Origin: Streptomyces sp. NBC_01198
Lineage (GTDB): Bacteria > Actinomycetota > Actinomycetes > Streptomycetales > Streptomycetaceae
Reading direction: 5' to 3'
Assembly: GCF_036010485.1 (NCBI RefSeq)
Contig: NZ_CP108568.1
Location: forward strand, 2,750,001-2,814,000
DNA: 64,000 nucleotides
The notes below the pieces were generated by a model. It had not been told where the DNA came from. It saw only the letters and a list, made by a program, of their open reading frames with translations, and searched no databases. Within the stretch, counting starts at the first letter, position 1, and each line of letters begins with the position of its first letter. The position numbers were made by a program, and so were the translations under genes. This document shows, piece by piece, positions 41,412 through 50,751 of this stretch.

Positions 41412-43226
41412 ATGAGACTCTACGTGCGTAGAACCCGGGCCGCGCTGGTGGCGGTCGCCGCCGGCGCGCTGGTCCTTACCGCATGCAGCAGTGGCGGGGG
41501 CGGTGGCGGGGGCGGCACCGAGAACAAGGACGCCAGGGCGAAGCAGAGCAAGAGCGCCGAACAGCTGGCCGGCCAGATCACCTTCGGTGACGACGCCGCG
41601 TCGAAGGGGCCGGCCGAGCCGGTGCCCGGTGCGGCCAGCGGCGGCACGATGAACGTCCTGGAGCGTGACAGCTACACCCACCTGGACCCGGCACAGATCT
41701 ACGTGCAGAACGAGGGCCAGCTGGCAACCCTGATCCACCGTGGGCTGACCACCTACAAGCTGGACAACAAGGGCAACTACACCGTGGTCGGCGACCTCGC
41801 CACCAACAGCGGTGAGCAGTCCGACGGCGGCAAGACCTGGACGTACCACCTGAAGGACGGCATCAAGTTCCAGGACGGTACGCCGATCACGTCCAAGGAC
41901 ATCCGGTGGTCGGTGGAGCGGATGTTCGCCCCGTTCGTGACCAACGGCCCGGTCTACCTCCAGCAGTGGCTGGCCAACGTCAACGGCACCGACTACCGCA
42001 AGCTGCTGCCGGACGGCCCGTACAAGGGCAAGCACCTGCCGGACACCCTGCTGGCGACGCCGGACGCGAAGACGGTCGTCTTCCACTTCGCCAAGCCGCA
42101 GACCGACACCCCGTACCTGTTCGCGATGCCCGGCTACTCGGTGGTCGACTCGGCGAAGGACACCCAGCTCAAGTACGACAAGGCGCCGGTCGCCTCGGGC
42201 CCGTACATGATCAAATCCTTCGACCAGGGCAAGTCCATGACCCTGGTGAAGAACCCCAACTGGGACCCGAGCACCGACTCGGCCCGGCACCAGTACGTGG
42301 ACTCGTTCGCGATCAGCTTCAACCACCAGTACGAGGACTCCACCAAGCGGATGATGTCCGACTCGGGTGAGAACCAGACCTCGGTGAGCTTCTCGAACGC
42401 GGTCGACACCGACAACACCCCGAAGGTGGTCGGCACCCCGACGATCTACAAGCGGACGGTGGCCGGCTACCAGCCCTTCGTCGGCCAGATCGACTTCAAC
42501 ATGAAGAAGGTCACGGACCTCAACGTCCGCAAGGCGCTGGCGCTGGCGATCCCGACCAAGCCGGTCTACCAGGCGCTGGGCGCCTCCTACGGAGCCGAGT
42601 ACGCCGGCGGCTTCATCAGCCCCGCGCTGGCCGGCTACCAGAAGGCCGACCCGCTGGGCAAGATCGCCAACCCCAACGGCGACCAGGCCGCGGCCAAGAA
42701 GATCCTCACCGACGCGGGCAAGCTGAACACCAAGATCACCTACGCGTACGTCAACACCACCCAGGGCCAGCAGTACTCGGTGGCGATCGCCGCCGCGCTG
42801 AAGACCGCGGGCTTCGACGTGCAGCGCAAGGAACTGCCGTCCGACACGTACTACGACCTGATCGGCAAGGTCGACAACCCGTACGACATCTACTCGCAGG
42901 CGTGGGGCTCGGACTGGCCCAGCGCGCTGACGGTGATCCCGCCGGTCTTCGACGGCCGGACCATCTCCGACCAGGCGCCCAACTACTCGCACGTCAACGA
43001 CGCGCACGTGAACAGCGAGATCGACCGGATCTCGGCGATCACCGACCCGAAGCAGGCGCAGGCCGCCTGGTTCGCGCTGAACACCTACATCCTCACCAAG
43101 GTCATCCCGGCCGTGCCGACCGTCTACTACAAGCAGCTGCAGCTGTTCGGCTCCAAGGTCGGCGGTGCCGTCTACAACAACATGTTCGCCGGCATCGACG
43201 CGACGAAGCTCTACCTCAAGCCGTAA
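41412..43226 (+). CDS. Oligopeptide-binding lipoprotein, BldKB-like position
   Basis: A 604-residue family 5 solute-binding protein. It has a lipoprotein signal peptide with lipobox LTAC (Cys about residue 21), a Gly-rich linker, and the family pattern LDPAQIYVQNEGQLATLIHRGL and later GDLATN and WTYHLKDGIKFQDGTPI. It captures peptides outside the cell. The length agrees with the about 600 residues reported for BldKB. It shares little with the two binding proteins on the minus strand. A strong hairpin follows its stop codon. Confidence 0.88.
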   Translation: MRLYVRRTRAALVAVAAGALVLTACSSGGGGGGGGTENKDARAKQSKSAEQLAGQITFGDDAASKGPAEPVPGAASGGTMNVLERDSYTHLDPAQIYVQNEGQLATLIHRGLTTYKLDNKGNYTVVGDLATNSGEQSDGGKTWTYHLKDGIKFQDGTPITSKDIRWSVERMFAPFVTNGPVYLQQWLANVNGTDYRKLLPDGPYKGKHLPDTLLATPDAKTVVFHFAKPQTDTPYLFAMPGYSVVDSAKDTQLKYDKAPVASGPYMIKSFDQGKSMTLVKNPNWDPSTDSARHQYVDSFAISFNHQYEDSTKRMMSDSGENQTSVSFSNAVDTDNTPKVVGTPTIYKRTVAGYQPFVGQIDFNMKKVTDLNVRKALALAIPTKPVYQALGASYGAEYAGGFISPALAGYQKADPLGKIANPNGDQAAAKKILTDAGKLNTKITYAYVNTTQGQQYSVAIAAALKTAGFDVQRKELPSDTYYDLIGKVDNPYDIYSQAWGSDWPSALTVIPPVFDGRTISDQAPNYSHVNDAHVNSEIDRISAITDPKQAQAAWFALNTYILTKVIPAVPTVYYKQLQLFGSKVGGAVYNNMFAGIDATKLYLKP

Positions 43227-43241
43227 GCACCGGCGCACTGT

Positions 43242-43279
43242 CCCGGTGGGGCCGGACGTCACCGTCCGGCCCCACCGGG
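43242..43279 (+). terminator. 17-base perfect hairpin between binding-protein and permease genes
   Basis: CCCGGTGGGGCCGGACG (43242-43258) and its exact complement (43263-43279) form a stem with a TCAC loop, 15 bases after the binding-protein stop and 49 before the permease. It probably causes partial termination or protects the 3' end, raising binding-protein output over permease. Confidence 0.75.
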
Positions 43280-43328
43280 GCGCCGCCCGGTCCACCACCG
43301 CCGCCGTCCTCAGAGAGCTGCGACCGCC

Positions 43329-44306
43329 ATGCTTCGATTCCTCGTCCGCCGGACGCTCGGCGCTGTGGTCATTCTGCTGTTCATCAGCGCCTTCACCTTC
43401 CTGCTGTTCTTCGCCATCCCGCACGACCCCGCGCTGTTGTCCTGCGGCAAGAACTGCACGCCCGACAACCTCAAGATCATCCACCACAACCTGGGCCTGG
43501 ACCACCCGGTGCCGGTGCAGTACTACGACTACATGGTGCGGATCTTCACCGGTCACCGCTTCAGCACCGGTAACTGCCCCGCACCCTGCTTCGGTTACTC
43601 CTTCGCCAACAGCGAGCCGGTCTGGCCGACCCTGATGGACCGGCTGCCCACGACGCTCTCGCTGGCGCTCGGCGGGATGGTGGTCTTCCTGCTCGTCGGC
43701 CTCGGCACCGGGATGCTCGCCGCCTGGAAGCGCGGCACCCTCACCGACAAGGTCTTCAGCTCCGCGTCGCTGGTGCTCAGCTCGATGCAGATCTACTTCG
43801 TCGGCCCGATCGTGCTGGCGCTGCTGGTCTACAACAACCACATCCTGGACCAGCCCAAATACGTGCCGATCACGCAGAGCCCGACCTCCTGGTTCAACGG
43901 GCTGCTCATCCCGTGGTGCGTGCTGTCGATCCTGTTCACCGCGAACTACACCCGAATGTCGCGCTCCACGATGATCGAGCAGCTGCAGGAGGAACACGTC
44001 CGCACCGCCCGGGCCAAGGGCATGTCCAGCCGGTACGTCTTCTTCCGCTACGCCTGGCGCGGATCGCTGATCCCGATCATCACCATCCTCGGCATCGACC
44101 TCGGGTCGCTGCTCGGCGGCGCGATGATCACCGAGTACACCTTCCAGCTGACCGGCCTCGGGCGGCTCGCGATCGACTCGGTGACCAAGACCGACCTGCC
44201 CATGCTGATGGGCGTGATGCTCTTCAGCGCCGCCCTGATCGTCCTGTTCAACATCATCGTGGACGCCGCCTACGCGTTCATCGACCCGCGCGTGCGGCTG
44301 TCCTAG
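43329..44306 (+). CDS. Oligopeptide ABC transporter permease, BldKC-like position (DppB/OppB type)
   Basis: A 325-residue membrane protein starting MLRFLVRRTLGAVVILLF, the typical OppB start, with six helices and the EAA loop EEHVRTARAKGMSSRYVFFRYAWR. An external loop between helices one and two has two Cys pairs (SCGKNC and CPAPC) that could form disulfides; the two minus-strand paralogues lack them. It pairs with the permease at 40305. The next gene follows after ten bases. Confidence 0.88.
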   Translation: MLRFLVRRTLGAVVILLFISAFTFLLFFAIPHDPALLSCGKNCTPDNLKIIHHNLGLDHPVPVQYYDYMVRIFTGHRFSTGNCPAPCFGYSFANSEPVWPTLMDRLPTTLSLALGGMVVFLLVGLGTGMLAAWKRGTLTDKVFSSASLVLSSMQIYFVGPIVLALLVYNNHILDQPKYVPITQSPTSWFNGLLIPWCVLSILFTANYTRMSRSTMIEQLQEEHVRTARAKGMSSRYVFFRYAWRGSLIPIITILGIDLGSLLGGAMITEYTFQLTGLGRLAIDSVTKTDLPMLMGVMLFSAALIVLFNIIVDAAYAFIDPRVRLS

Positions 44307-44316
44307 GAGACCGTCA

Positions 44317-45378
44317 GTGACCACCATGACCAAACCGGTGGAGGACGCCGTCCCGGCCGCGTCCGACGCTTTCCTGTCGGTACGCGACCTCTACGTGCGC
44401 TTCTCCACCGAGGACGGCGTAGTCAAGGCCGTGGACGGGCTGTCGTTCGACCTGCGGCGCGGCCAGACGCTGGGCATCGTCGGCGAGTCGGGCTCGGGCA
44501 AGTCGGTGACCAACCTGACCGTTCTCGGGCTGCACAACCCGGCCACCACCGAGGTGGCCGGCGAGATCCTGCTGGACGGCCAGGAGCTGACCGGGGCGAG
44601 CAACCGCACGCTGGAGAAGCTGCGCGGCGACAAGATGGCGATGATCTTCCAGGACTCGCTGACCGCGCTGTCGCCCTACTACACGGTCGGCCGGCAGATC
44701 GCCGAGCCGTACGTGAAGCACCGCGGCGTCAGCAAGCGCGAGGGCCGGCAGCGGGCCATCGAGATGCTGGAGAAGGTCGGCATCCCGCAGCCCAAGCTGC
44801 GGGTCGACGACTACCCGCACCAGTTCTCCGGCGGTATGCGGCAGCGGGCGATGATCGCCATGGCCCTGGTGTGCAACCCGGACCTGCTGATCGCCGACGA
44901 GCCGACCACCGCGCTGGACGTGACCGTGCAGGCGCAGATCCTGGACCTGCTCAAGGACCTGCAGCAGGAGTTCGGGTCGGCGATCATCCTGATCACCCAC
45001 GACCTGGGCGTGGTCTCCAACGTCGCCGACGACCTGCTGGTGATGTACGCGGGCCGGGCGGTGGAGCGCGGTTCGGTGCGCGAGCTGATCCGCGCCCCCC
45101 AGCACCCGTACACCTGGGGCCTGCTGGGGTCGATGCCGCGGCTGATGTCCGATGTGTCCGAGCCGCTGACGCCGATCCCGGGGGCGCCGCCGAGCCTGCT
45201 CGCCCCACCGACGGGCTGCGCCTTCCATCCGCGCTGCGGCTTCACCGACCTGGTCGTCGGGGCCCGGTGCGCCACCGAGCAGCCGGTGCTGCCCGACGGC
45301 CGGGGTTCGGCGTGCCATCTGACGGACGACCAGAAGGAGTCCGTGTTCATCGAGACGATTCAGCCGCGGCTCGGCTGA
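44317..45378 (+). CDS. Oligopeptide ABC transporter ATPase, BldKD-like position (DppD type)
   Basis: A 353-residue ATPase. Walker A is GESGSGKS, the signature FSGGMRQR, and Walker B LLIADEPT. The C-terminal oligopeptide-type domain has the Cys pattern [10 protein letters not shown], thought to bind an Fe-S cluster in this family. It forms a heterodimer with the following ATPase. The GTG start at 44317 follows TAGGAG ten bases after the permease stop. Confidence 0.9.
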   Translation: MTTMTKPVEDAVPAASDAFLSVRDLYVRFSTEDGVVKAVDGLSFDLRRGQTLGIVGESGSGKSVTNLTVLGLHNPATTEVAGEILLDGQELTGASNRTLEKLRGDKMAMIFQDSLTALSPYYTVGRQIAEPYVKHRGVSKREGRQRAIEMLEKVGIPQPKLRVDDYPHQFSGGMRQRAMIAMALVCNPDLLIADEPTTALDVTVQAQILDLLKDLQQEFGSAIILITHDLGVVSNVADDLLVMYAGRAVERGSVRELIRAPQHPYTWGLLGSMPRLMSDVSEPLTPIPGAPPSLLAPPTGCAFHPRCGFTDLVVGARCATEQPVLPDGRGSACHLTDDQKESVFIETIQPRLG

Positions 45379-45400
45379 CGGTCACTGGGGCAGGCATCAC

Positions 45401-46531
45401 ATGAGCAACGACATCTCACTGTCCAAGGCGCCGGCCGACGCCGCCGCCGCGGAACCGGCCGGCGAGACCCTGCTGCAGGTCAGCGGCCTCACCAAATACT
45501 TCCCCGTCATGGGCGGCTTCCCGTTCAAACGCCAGGTCGGCTCGGTGCAGGCGGTGGACGGCATCGACCTGACCGTACGGGCCGGCGAGAGCTTCGGCCT
45601 GGTCGGCGAGTCCGGCTGCGGCAAGTCCACCACAGGACGGCTGATCACCCGGCTGCTCGAACCCACCGCGGGCACCATCAGCTACCGCGGCCAGGACATC
45701 TCGCACGCCACCCGCAAGGAGCTGGCACCGGTCAGGTCCGAGATCCAGATGATCTTCCAGGACCCGTACTCGTCGCTGAACCCGCGGCAGACGGTGGGCA
45801 CGATCATCGGCGGCCCGATGGAGATCAACGGGATCAACCCGCCCGGCGGCCGGGAGAACCGGGTCCGCGAGCTGCTGGAGACCGTGGGACTCAACCCCGA
45901 GCACTTCAACCGCTTCCCGCACGAGTTCTCCGGCGGCCAGCGGCAGCGCATCGGGGTGGCCAGGGCGCTGGCGCTGCAGCCCAAGCTGATCGTGGCCGAC
46001 GAGCCGGTCTCCGCGCTGGACGTCTCGATCCAGGCCCAGGTGGTCAACCTGCTCCAGCAGGTGCAGCGGGAGCTGGGCATCGCGTTCCTGTTCATCGCGC
46101 ACGACCTGGCGATCGTCCGGCACTTCTCCGAGCGGGTCGCGGTGATGTACCTGGGCAAGATCGTGGAGGTCGGCGACCGGGAGTCGATCTACCAGCGGCC
46201 GCGCCACCCGTACACCCACGCGCTGCTGTCGGCGGTGCCCGAGGTGGAGCTGGAGGGCGAGGAGCGCGAGCGGGAGCGGATCCGGCTGGCCGGTGACGTG
46301 CCCTCGCCGATCAATCCGCCGTCCGGCTGCCGCTTCCGCACCCGCTGCTGGAAGGCGCAGGACAAGTGCGCCGCCGAGGAGCCGGCGCTGGTCCGGCTGG
46401 GCGGCGCGGACGAGGGGCACCTGACCGCCTGCCACTTCCCCGAGGAACCCACCATCGTCGCGCGTGGCGAGGACATCGTGATGGACCCGGCGCTGGCCGC
46501 GCTGGAGGACATCTCGGATCGTCCGGTGTGA
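45401..46531 (+). CDS. Oligopeptide ABC transporter ATPase, BldKE-like position (DppF type)
   Basis: A 376-residue ATPase that begins its domain with VSGLTKYFPVMGG, typical of DppF. Walker A is GESGCGKST, the signature FSGGQRQR, and Walker [13 protein letters not shown]. The C-terminal domain has [15 protein letters not shown]. It is the last gene of the plus-strand operon and ends before a strong bidirectional terminator. Confidence 0.9.
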   Translation: MSNDISLSKAPADAAAAEPAGETLLQVSGLTKYFPVMGGFPFKRQVGSVQAVDGIDLTVRAGESFGLVGESGCGKSTTGRLITRLLEPTAGTISYRGQDISHATRKELAPVRSEIQMIFQDPYSSLNPRQTVGTIIGGPMEINGINPPGGRENRVRELLETVGLNPEHFNRFPHEFSGGQRQRIGVARALALQPKLIVADEPVSALDVSIQAQVVNLLQQVQRELGIAFLFIAHDLAIVRHFSERVAVMYLGKIVEVGDRESIYQRPRHPYTHALLSAVPEVELEGEERERERIRLAGDVPSPINPPSGCRFRTRCWKAQDKCAAEEPALVRLGGADEGHLTACHFPEEPTIVARGEDIVMDPALAALEDISDRPV

Positions 46532-46535
46532 GCCG

Positions 46536-46577
46536 CCGTACGGACCGCGCCGAACGGCCCCGGCGCGGTCCGTACGG
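46536..46577. terminator. Bidirectional terminator between convergent peptide-transport operons
   Basis: CCGTACGGACCGCGCC (46536-46551) and GGCGCGGTCCGTACGG (46562-46577) form a perfect 16-base stem with a ten-base loop. It lies four bases after the plus-strand operon and 60 bases after the minus-strand one. Confidence 0.85.
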
Positions 46578-46637
46578 CCCCGGTCCGCGACGGCCTCGTG
46601 CCCGGTTACGCGCCCCTGGCCGGTCCGGTCCTGGGCG

Positions 46638-47723
46638 TCATTCCTCGGGTTGTACGACCTGCTTCTCCTCCGCGAAGTGGCACGCCGAGTCGTGCTCGGC
46701 CGGACCGGCGGTGCCGCGGAAGACCTCGGGCACCGCCAGCAGCGGCTCCTCGACCACGCACCGCTCCTGCGCCTTCCAGCAGCGGGTGCGGAAGCGGCAG
46801 CCGGACGGCGGGTCGGCCGGCGAGGGCACGTCACCGGTCAGGATGATGCGCTCCCGGTAAGCGCGCGCCGAGGGGTCGGGCACCGGCACCGCCGACAGCA
46901 GCGCCTGGGTGTACGGGTGGGTGGGGTGCGAGTAGATCTCCTCGTCGGCGCCGATCTCCACGATCTTGCCCAGATACATCACCCCGACCCGGTCGGAGAT
47001 GTGCCGGACGATCGACAGGTCGTGCGCGATGAACATGTAGGAGAGGTTGAACTCGTCCTGCAGCTGCTCCATCAGGTTGACCACCTGCGCCTGCACCGAG
47101 ACGTCCAGCGCCGAGACCGGCTCGTCGGCCACGATGATCTCCGGCCGCAGCGCCAGCCCGCGGGCGATGCCGATGCGCTGCCGCTGGCCGCCGGAGAACT
47201 GGTGCGGGTAGCGGTTGATGTACTCCGGGTTCAGCCCGACCACGTCCAGCAGGTCGCGTACCCGCTTGCGCCGGTCGCCCTTGGGCGCGACCTCCGGGTG
47301 GATCTCGTACGGCTCGCCGATGATGTCGCCGACCGTCATCCGCGGATTGAGCGAGGTGTAGGGGTCCTGGAAGACCATCTGGATGTTGCGCCGGACGGCC
47401 TTCAGCGCGCGGCCCGACAGCTTGGTGATGTCCTCGCCGTGGTAGCGGATCTCCCCCGACGTCGGCTCCTCCAGGTTCATCAGCAGCTTGGCGACGGTGG
47501 ACTTGCCGCAGCCTGACTCGCCCACGATGCCCAGCGTCTCGCCGGCGAAGAGGTCGAAGGACACCCCGTCGACCGCCTGGACCGCGCCGACCTGCCGCTT
47601 GAAGACGATGCCCTGGGTCAGCGGGAAGTGCTTGACCAGGTTGCGCACCTCCAGGATCGGCTCGCGGTCCGCGGGGGCGCCGCCGGACGGCTCAGGCCTT
47701 GTCGGCCGCGGCGCTGTCGTCAC
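46638..47723 (-). CDS. Oligopeptide ABC transporter ATPase, operon 1 (DppF type)
   Basis: A 361-residue ATPase with [13 protein letters not shown] at the domain start, Walker [10 protein letters not shown], signature FSGGQRQR and Walker [13 protein letters not shown], and a C-terminal [15 protein letters not shown] start it at GTG 47723, eight bases after GGAG, inside the end of the DppD gene (32-base overlap); an open start at 47753 is also possible. Its counterpart in operon 2, at 52594, is nearly the same over most of its length. Confidence 0.9.
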   Translation of the reverse strand: MTTAPRPTRPEPSGGAPADREPILEVRNLVKHFPLTQGIVFKRQVGAVQAVDGVSFDLFAGETLGIVGESGCGKSTVAKLLMNLEEPTSGEIRYHGEDITKLSGRALKAVRRNIQMVFQDPYTSLNPRMTVGDIIGEPYEIHPEVAPKGDRRKRVRDLLDVVGLNPEYINRYPHQFSGGQRQRIGIARGLALRPEIIVADEPVSALDVSVQAQVVNLMEQLQDEFNLSYMFIAHDLSIVRHISDRVGVMYLGKIVEIGADEEIYSHPTHPYTQALLSAVPVPDPSARAYRERIILTGDVPSPADPPSGCRFRTRCWKAQERCVVEEPLLAVPEVFRGTAGPAEHDSACHFAEEKQVVQPEE

Positions 47724-48741
47724 CGAGGGTCTCCTTCCAGAAGTGGCAGGCACTGGCCCGGTCCTGGCTGACCCGGTAGAGCGGCGGCACCTCGACCCGG
47801 CAGACGTCCTGCGCGATCGGGCAGCGCGGGTGGAAGGAGCAGCCGGGCGGGATGTGCAGCAGGTTCGGCGGCAGCCCCTTGATGGCGTAGAGCTCCTGGC
47901 CCTTCTGGTCCAGCCGCGGGATCGAGTCGAGCAGGCCCTTGGTGTACGGGTGGGCGGGCGCCCGGTAGATGTCGTGGACCGGCGAGGTCTCGACGATCTT
48001 CCCGGCGTACATCACCGCGATCTTGTCGGCCACGTCGGCGACCACACCCAGGTCGTGGGTGATCAGGATCAGGCCCATGTTGAACTCGCGCTGCAGGTCG
48101 GCGAGCAGGTCCATCACCTGTGCCTGCACGGTCACGTCCAGCGCCGTGGTGGGCTCGTCGGCGATGATCAGCTCGGGTTCCAGCGCCATCGCCATGGCGA
48201 TCATCACCCGCTGCCGCATGCCGCCGGAGAACTGGTGCGGGTAGCTCCTGATCCGCTCCTTCGCGGCCGGGATGCGGACCCGCTCCATCAGCTCGATCGC
48301 CTTCACGCGGGCCTGCTTGCGGGACATCCCGCGGTGCACGGTGAACATCTCGCCCAGCTGCTCGCCGACGTTCAGCACCGGGTTGAGCGACGACAGCGCG
48401 TCCTGGAAGATCATCGCCATCCGGGCGCCGCGCACCTTGCGGCGCTCCTCGGTGCCCAGCGTGAGCAGGTCGCGGCCCTGGAAGAGGACCTTGCCCTGGG
48501 TGACGAAGCCCGGCGGCGAGTCCAGGATGCCCATGATCGCCTGGGCGGTGACGGACTTGCCCGAGCCGGACTCGCCGAGCACCGCGAGGGTCTCCCCCGC
48601 GTCGACCGAGTATTCGACGCCGTTGACGGCCCTGGCGACGCCCTCCCTGGTGCGGAACTCGACGTGCAGGTTCTGTACGTCGAGCAGCGGGCCGTCGTAC
48701 GTACCGCCTCCGCCGCTGCTCAGCTCGACACTTGTGGCCAT
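47692..48741 (-). CDS. Oligopeptide ABC transporter ATPase, operon 1 (DppD type)
   Basis: A 349-residue ATPase. Walker A GESGSGKS, signature FSGGMRQR, Walker [13 protein letters not shown], and a Cys pattern [15 protein letters not shown] at the C-terminus. It ends [16 protein letters not shown], eight residues beyond the stop position of its operon 2 twin. It binds the permease pair encoded just upstream and works with the DppF-type ATPase downstream. Confidence 0.9.
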   Translation of the reverse strand: MATSVELSSGGGGTYDGPLLDVQNLHVEFRTREGVARAVNGVEYSVDAGETLAVLGESGSGKSVTAQAIMGILDSPPGFVTQGKVLFQGRDLLTLGTEERRKVRGARMAMIFQDALSSLNPVLNVGEQLGEMFTVHRGMSRKQARVKAIELMERVRIPAAKERIRSYPHQFSGGMRQRVMIAMAMALEPELIIADEPTTALDVTVQAQVMDLLADLQREFNMGLILITHDLGVVADVADKIAVMYAGKIVETSPVHDIYRAPAHPYTKGLLDSIPRLDQKGQELYAIKGLPPNLLHIPPGCSFHPRCPIAQDVCRVEVPPLYRVSQDRASACHFWKETLGDDSAAADKA

Positions 48742-48754
48742 ATCGGCGGGCTCC

Positions 48755-49747
48755 TCAGCGCAGCTTGGGATCGAGGGCGTCGCGCACCGCGTCGCCGAGC
48801 ATGATGAACGCCAGGACGGTCAGGCTCAGCGCGCCGGCGGGCCACAGCAGCATGTGCGGGGCGTTGCGGATCTGGCTGGACGCGTCGGAGATGTCGATCC
48901 CCCAGGAGACGGTGGGCGGTTTGAGGCCGACGCCGAGGTAGGACAGCGTGGCCTCCAGGGCGATGTAGGTGCCCAGCGCGATGGTGCCGACCACGATCAC
49001 CGGGGCGACCGCGTTGGGCGTGATGTGCCGCAGCAGCATCCGGGAGTTGCCGGCGCCCAGCGCGCGGGCGGCCTGGACGTAGTCGTTCTGCCGGGCGGTG
49101 ATGACCGAGCCGCGGGCGATACGGGCGATCTGCGGCCAGCCCAGCAGCACCATGAAGCCGACCACCGGCCAGACCGTGCTGTTGGTGACCACCGACAGGA
49201 AGACCAGGCCGCCGAGTACCACCGGGATGCCGAAGAAGACGTCGCTGATCCGGGACAGGATCGCGTCCCACCAGCCGCCGAAGAAGCCGGCCAGCCCGCC
49301 CAGCACGCTGCCGAGCAGCACCACTCCGGCCGTCGCGCACACGCCGACGGTCACCGAGGCGCGGGCTCCGTAGACCACCCGGGTGTAGACGTCGCGGCCC
49401 TGGGTGTCGAAGCCGAACGGGTGGCCGGGCGCCGGGCCCGCCTGCGCCTTGGACAGGTTGGCCGCCAGCGGGTCCTGGCTGGCGATGGTGCCCGGCCACA
49501 GCGAAATGAAGACCAGGAAGAGGATGATCAGCACCGAGATGATGAAGATGGGGTTGCGCCGCAGGTCCCGCCAGGCGTCGGACCACAGGCTGCGCGGCTT
49601 GCCCGCCGGGCCGCCCGGCTCCTGCCCGTGGTCCGGCGCGTGCTCCAGTGCGTCGGCGTCGGAGGCCGCCAGGTCCATCCCGGCGCCGTAGCCGCCGCCC
49701 GGCGCGATCGGCCCCTGCTCGGGGTCCAGCGGATTGCGTTCAGGCAT
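48755..49747 (-). CDS. Oligopeptide ABC transporter permease, operon 1 (DppC type)
   Basis: A 330-residue membrane protein. A 60-residue polar tail leads to six helices; the EAA loop is VQAARALGAGNSRMLLRHITPN. It has the typical LSYLGVGLKPPTVSWG segment near the end. Its ATG overlaps the end of the DppB gene by eight bases. The tail is about 20 residues longer than in the operon 2 twin, otherwise the two match closely. Confidence 0.9.
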   Translation of the reverse strand: MPERNPLDPEQGPIAPGGGYGAGMDLAASDADALEHAPDHGQEPGGPAGKPRSLWSDAWRDLRRNPIFIISVLIILFLVFISLWPGTIASQDPLAANLSKAQAGPAPGHPFGFDTQGRDVYTRVVYGARASVTVGVCATAGVVLLGSVLGGLAGFFGGWWDAILSRISDVFFGIPVVLGGLVFLSVVTNSTVWPVVGFMVLLGWPQIARIARGSVITARQNDYVQAARALGAGNSRMLLRHITPNAVAPVIVVGTIALGTYIALEATLSYLGVGLKPPTVSWGIDISDASSQIRNAPHMLLWPAGALSLTVLAFIMLGDAVRDALDPKLR

Positions 49748-50663
49748 AACGGATCCTCGGGTCCAGGACCGCGTAGAGCAGGTCGACCAGCAGGTTCGCG
49801 ATCAGGAAGACCAGCACCAGGATGGTGACGAAGCCGACCACCGTCGGCGCGTTGTTGCGCAGGATGCCCTGGTAGAGCTGGAAGCCGACACCGTGGATGT
49901 TGAAGATCCGCTCGGTGACGATCGCGCCGCCCATCAGGAAACCGATGTCGGTGCCGATGAAGGTGACCACCGGGATCAGCGAGTTGCGCAGCAGGTGCCT
50001 GATGATGATCCGGTGCCGCGGCAGGCCCTTGGCGACAGCTGTGCGCAGATAGTCGGCGCGGGTGTTCTCGGCGATCGAGGTGCGGGTCAGCCGGGTGACG
50101 TAGGCCAGCGAGACCAGGGCGAGCACCAGGCCCGGCAGGATCAGCTCGTCGAAGGGCGCCTCCGGCGAGACCGACGGGCTGGTCCATCCCAGCTGCACGC
50201 CGAACAGGTACTGCAGCACGTAACCGGTCACGAAGGTCGGCACCGAGATCACCACCAGGGTGAGCAGCAGCACCCCGGTGTCGACCGGCTTGCCGCGCTT
50301 CATGCCGGTGAGCACGCCGAGCGCGATGCCGATGACGATCTCGAAGATGATCGCGACGACGGTCAGCCGAATGGTGACAGGGAAGGCGCTGCCCATCAGG
50401 CTCAGGACGGACTGCCCGTTGAAGGCGGTGCCGAAGTCCCCGGTGAAGATGTTCCTCATGTAGATCAGGTACTGCTTCCACAACGGGTCGTTGAGGTGCA
50501 GGTCGGCCCGGATCTGGGCGGCGGTGGCCGGGTCGGGCGCGCGGTCGCCGAACAGCGCGGCGACGGGGTCGCCGAGCGCGTAGACCATGAAGAAGATCAG
50601 GAACGTGCTGCCGATGAACACCGGGATCATCTGGAGCAGCCGCCGGATCACATAGCGTCCCAT
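49740..50663 (-). CDS. Oligopeptide ABC transporter permease, operon 1 (DppB type)
   Basis: A 307-residue membrane protein starting MGRYVIRRLLQMIPVFIGST, with six helices and the EAA loop RADYLRTAVAKGLPRHRIIIRHLLRN split over the usual region. It has the same length as its twin in operon 2 and differs from it at scattered positions. It is separated from the upstream binding-protein gene by a hairpin and 88 bases. Confidence 0.9.
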   Translation of the reverse strand: MGRYVIRRLLQMIPVFIGSTFLIFFMVYALGDPVAALFGDRAPDPATAAQIRADLHLNDPLWKQYLIYMRNIFTGDFGTAFNGQSVLSLMGSAFPVTIRLTVVAIIFEIVIGIALGVLTGMKRGKPVDTGVLLLTLVVISVPTFVTGYVLQYLFGVQLGWTSPSVSPEAPFDELILPGLVLALVSLAYVTRLTRTSIAENTRADYLRTAVAKGLPRHRIIIRHLLRNSLIPVVTFIGTDIGFLMGGAIVTERIFNIHGVGFQLYQGILRNNAPTVVGFVTILVLVFLIANLLVDLLYAVLDPRIRYA

Positions 50664-50697
50664 TCGGAGCCTTCCGGGGAGTTCCGGGGAAAGTGGG

Positions 50698-50745
50698 GGC
50701 CGGGGGCCGCCGCCGGTGCTCCGACCGGTGCGGCGGCCCCCGGCC
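50698..50745 (-). terminator. 15-base hairpin between binding-protein and permease genes, operon 1
   Basis: GGCCGGGGGCCGCCG (50698-50712) and CGGCGGCCCCCGGCC (50731-50745) pair perfectly around an 18-base loop. It lies directly after the binding-protein stop codon (50752) in the direction of transcription. Probable partial terminator or 3'-end stabiliser. Confidence 0.75.
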
Positions 50746-50751
50746 GCGGTG

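Noticed and set aside
41376..44333. A 985-codon minus-strand frame opposite the bldK-like genes
   Set aside because: It mirrors three well-defined genes, is made mostly of Arg, Val, His, Asp and Gly, and has no family match in my reading.
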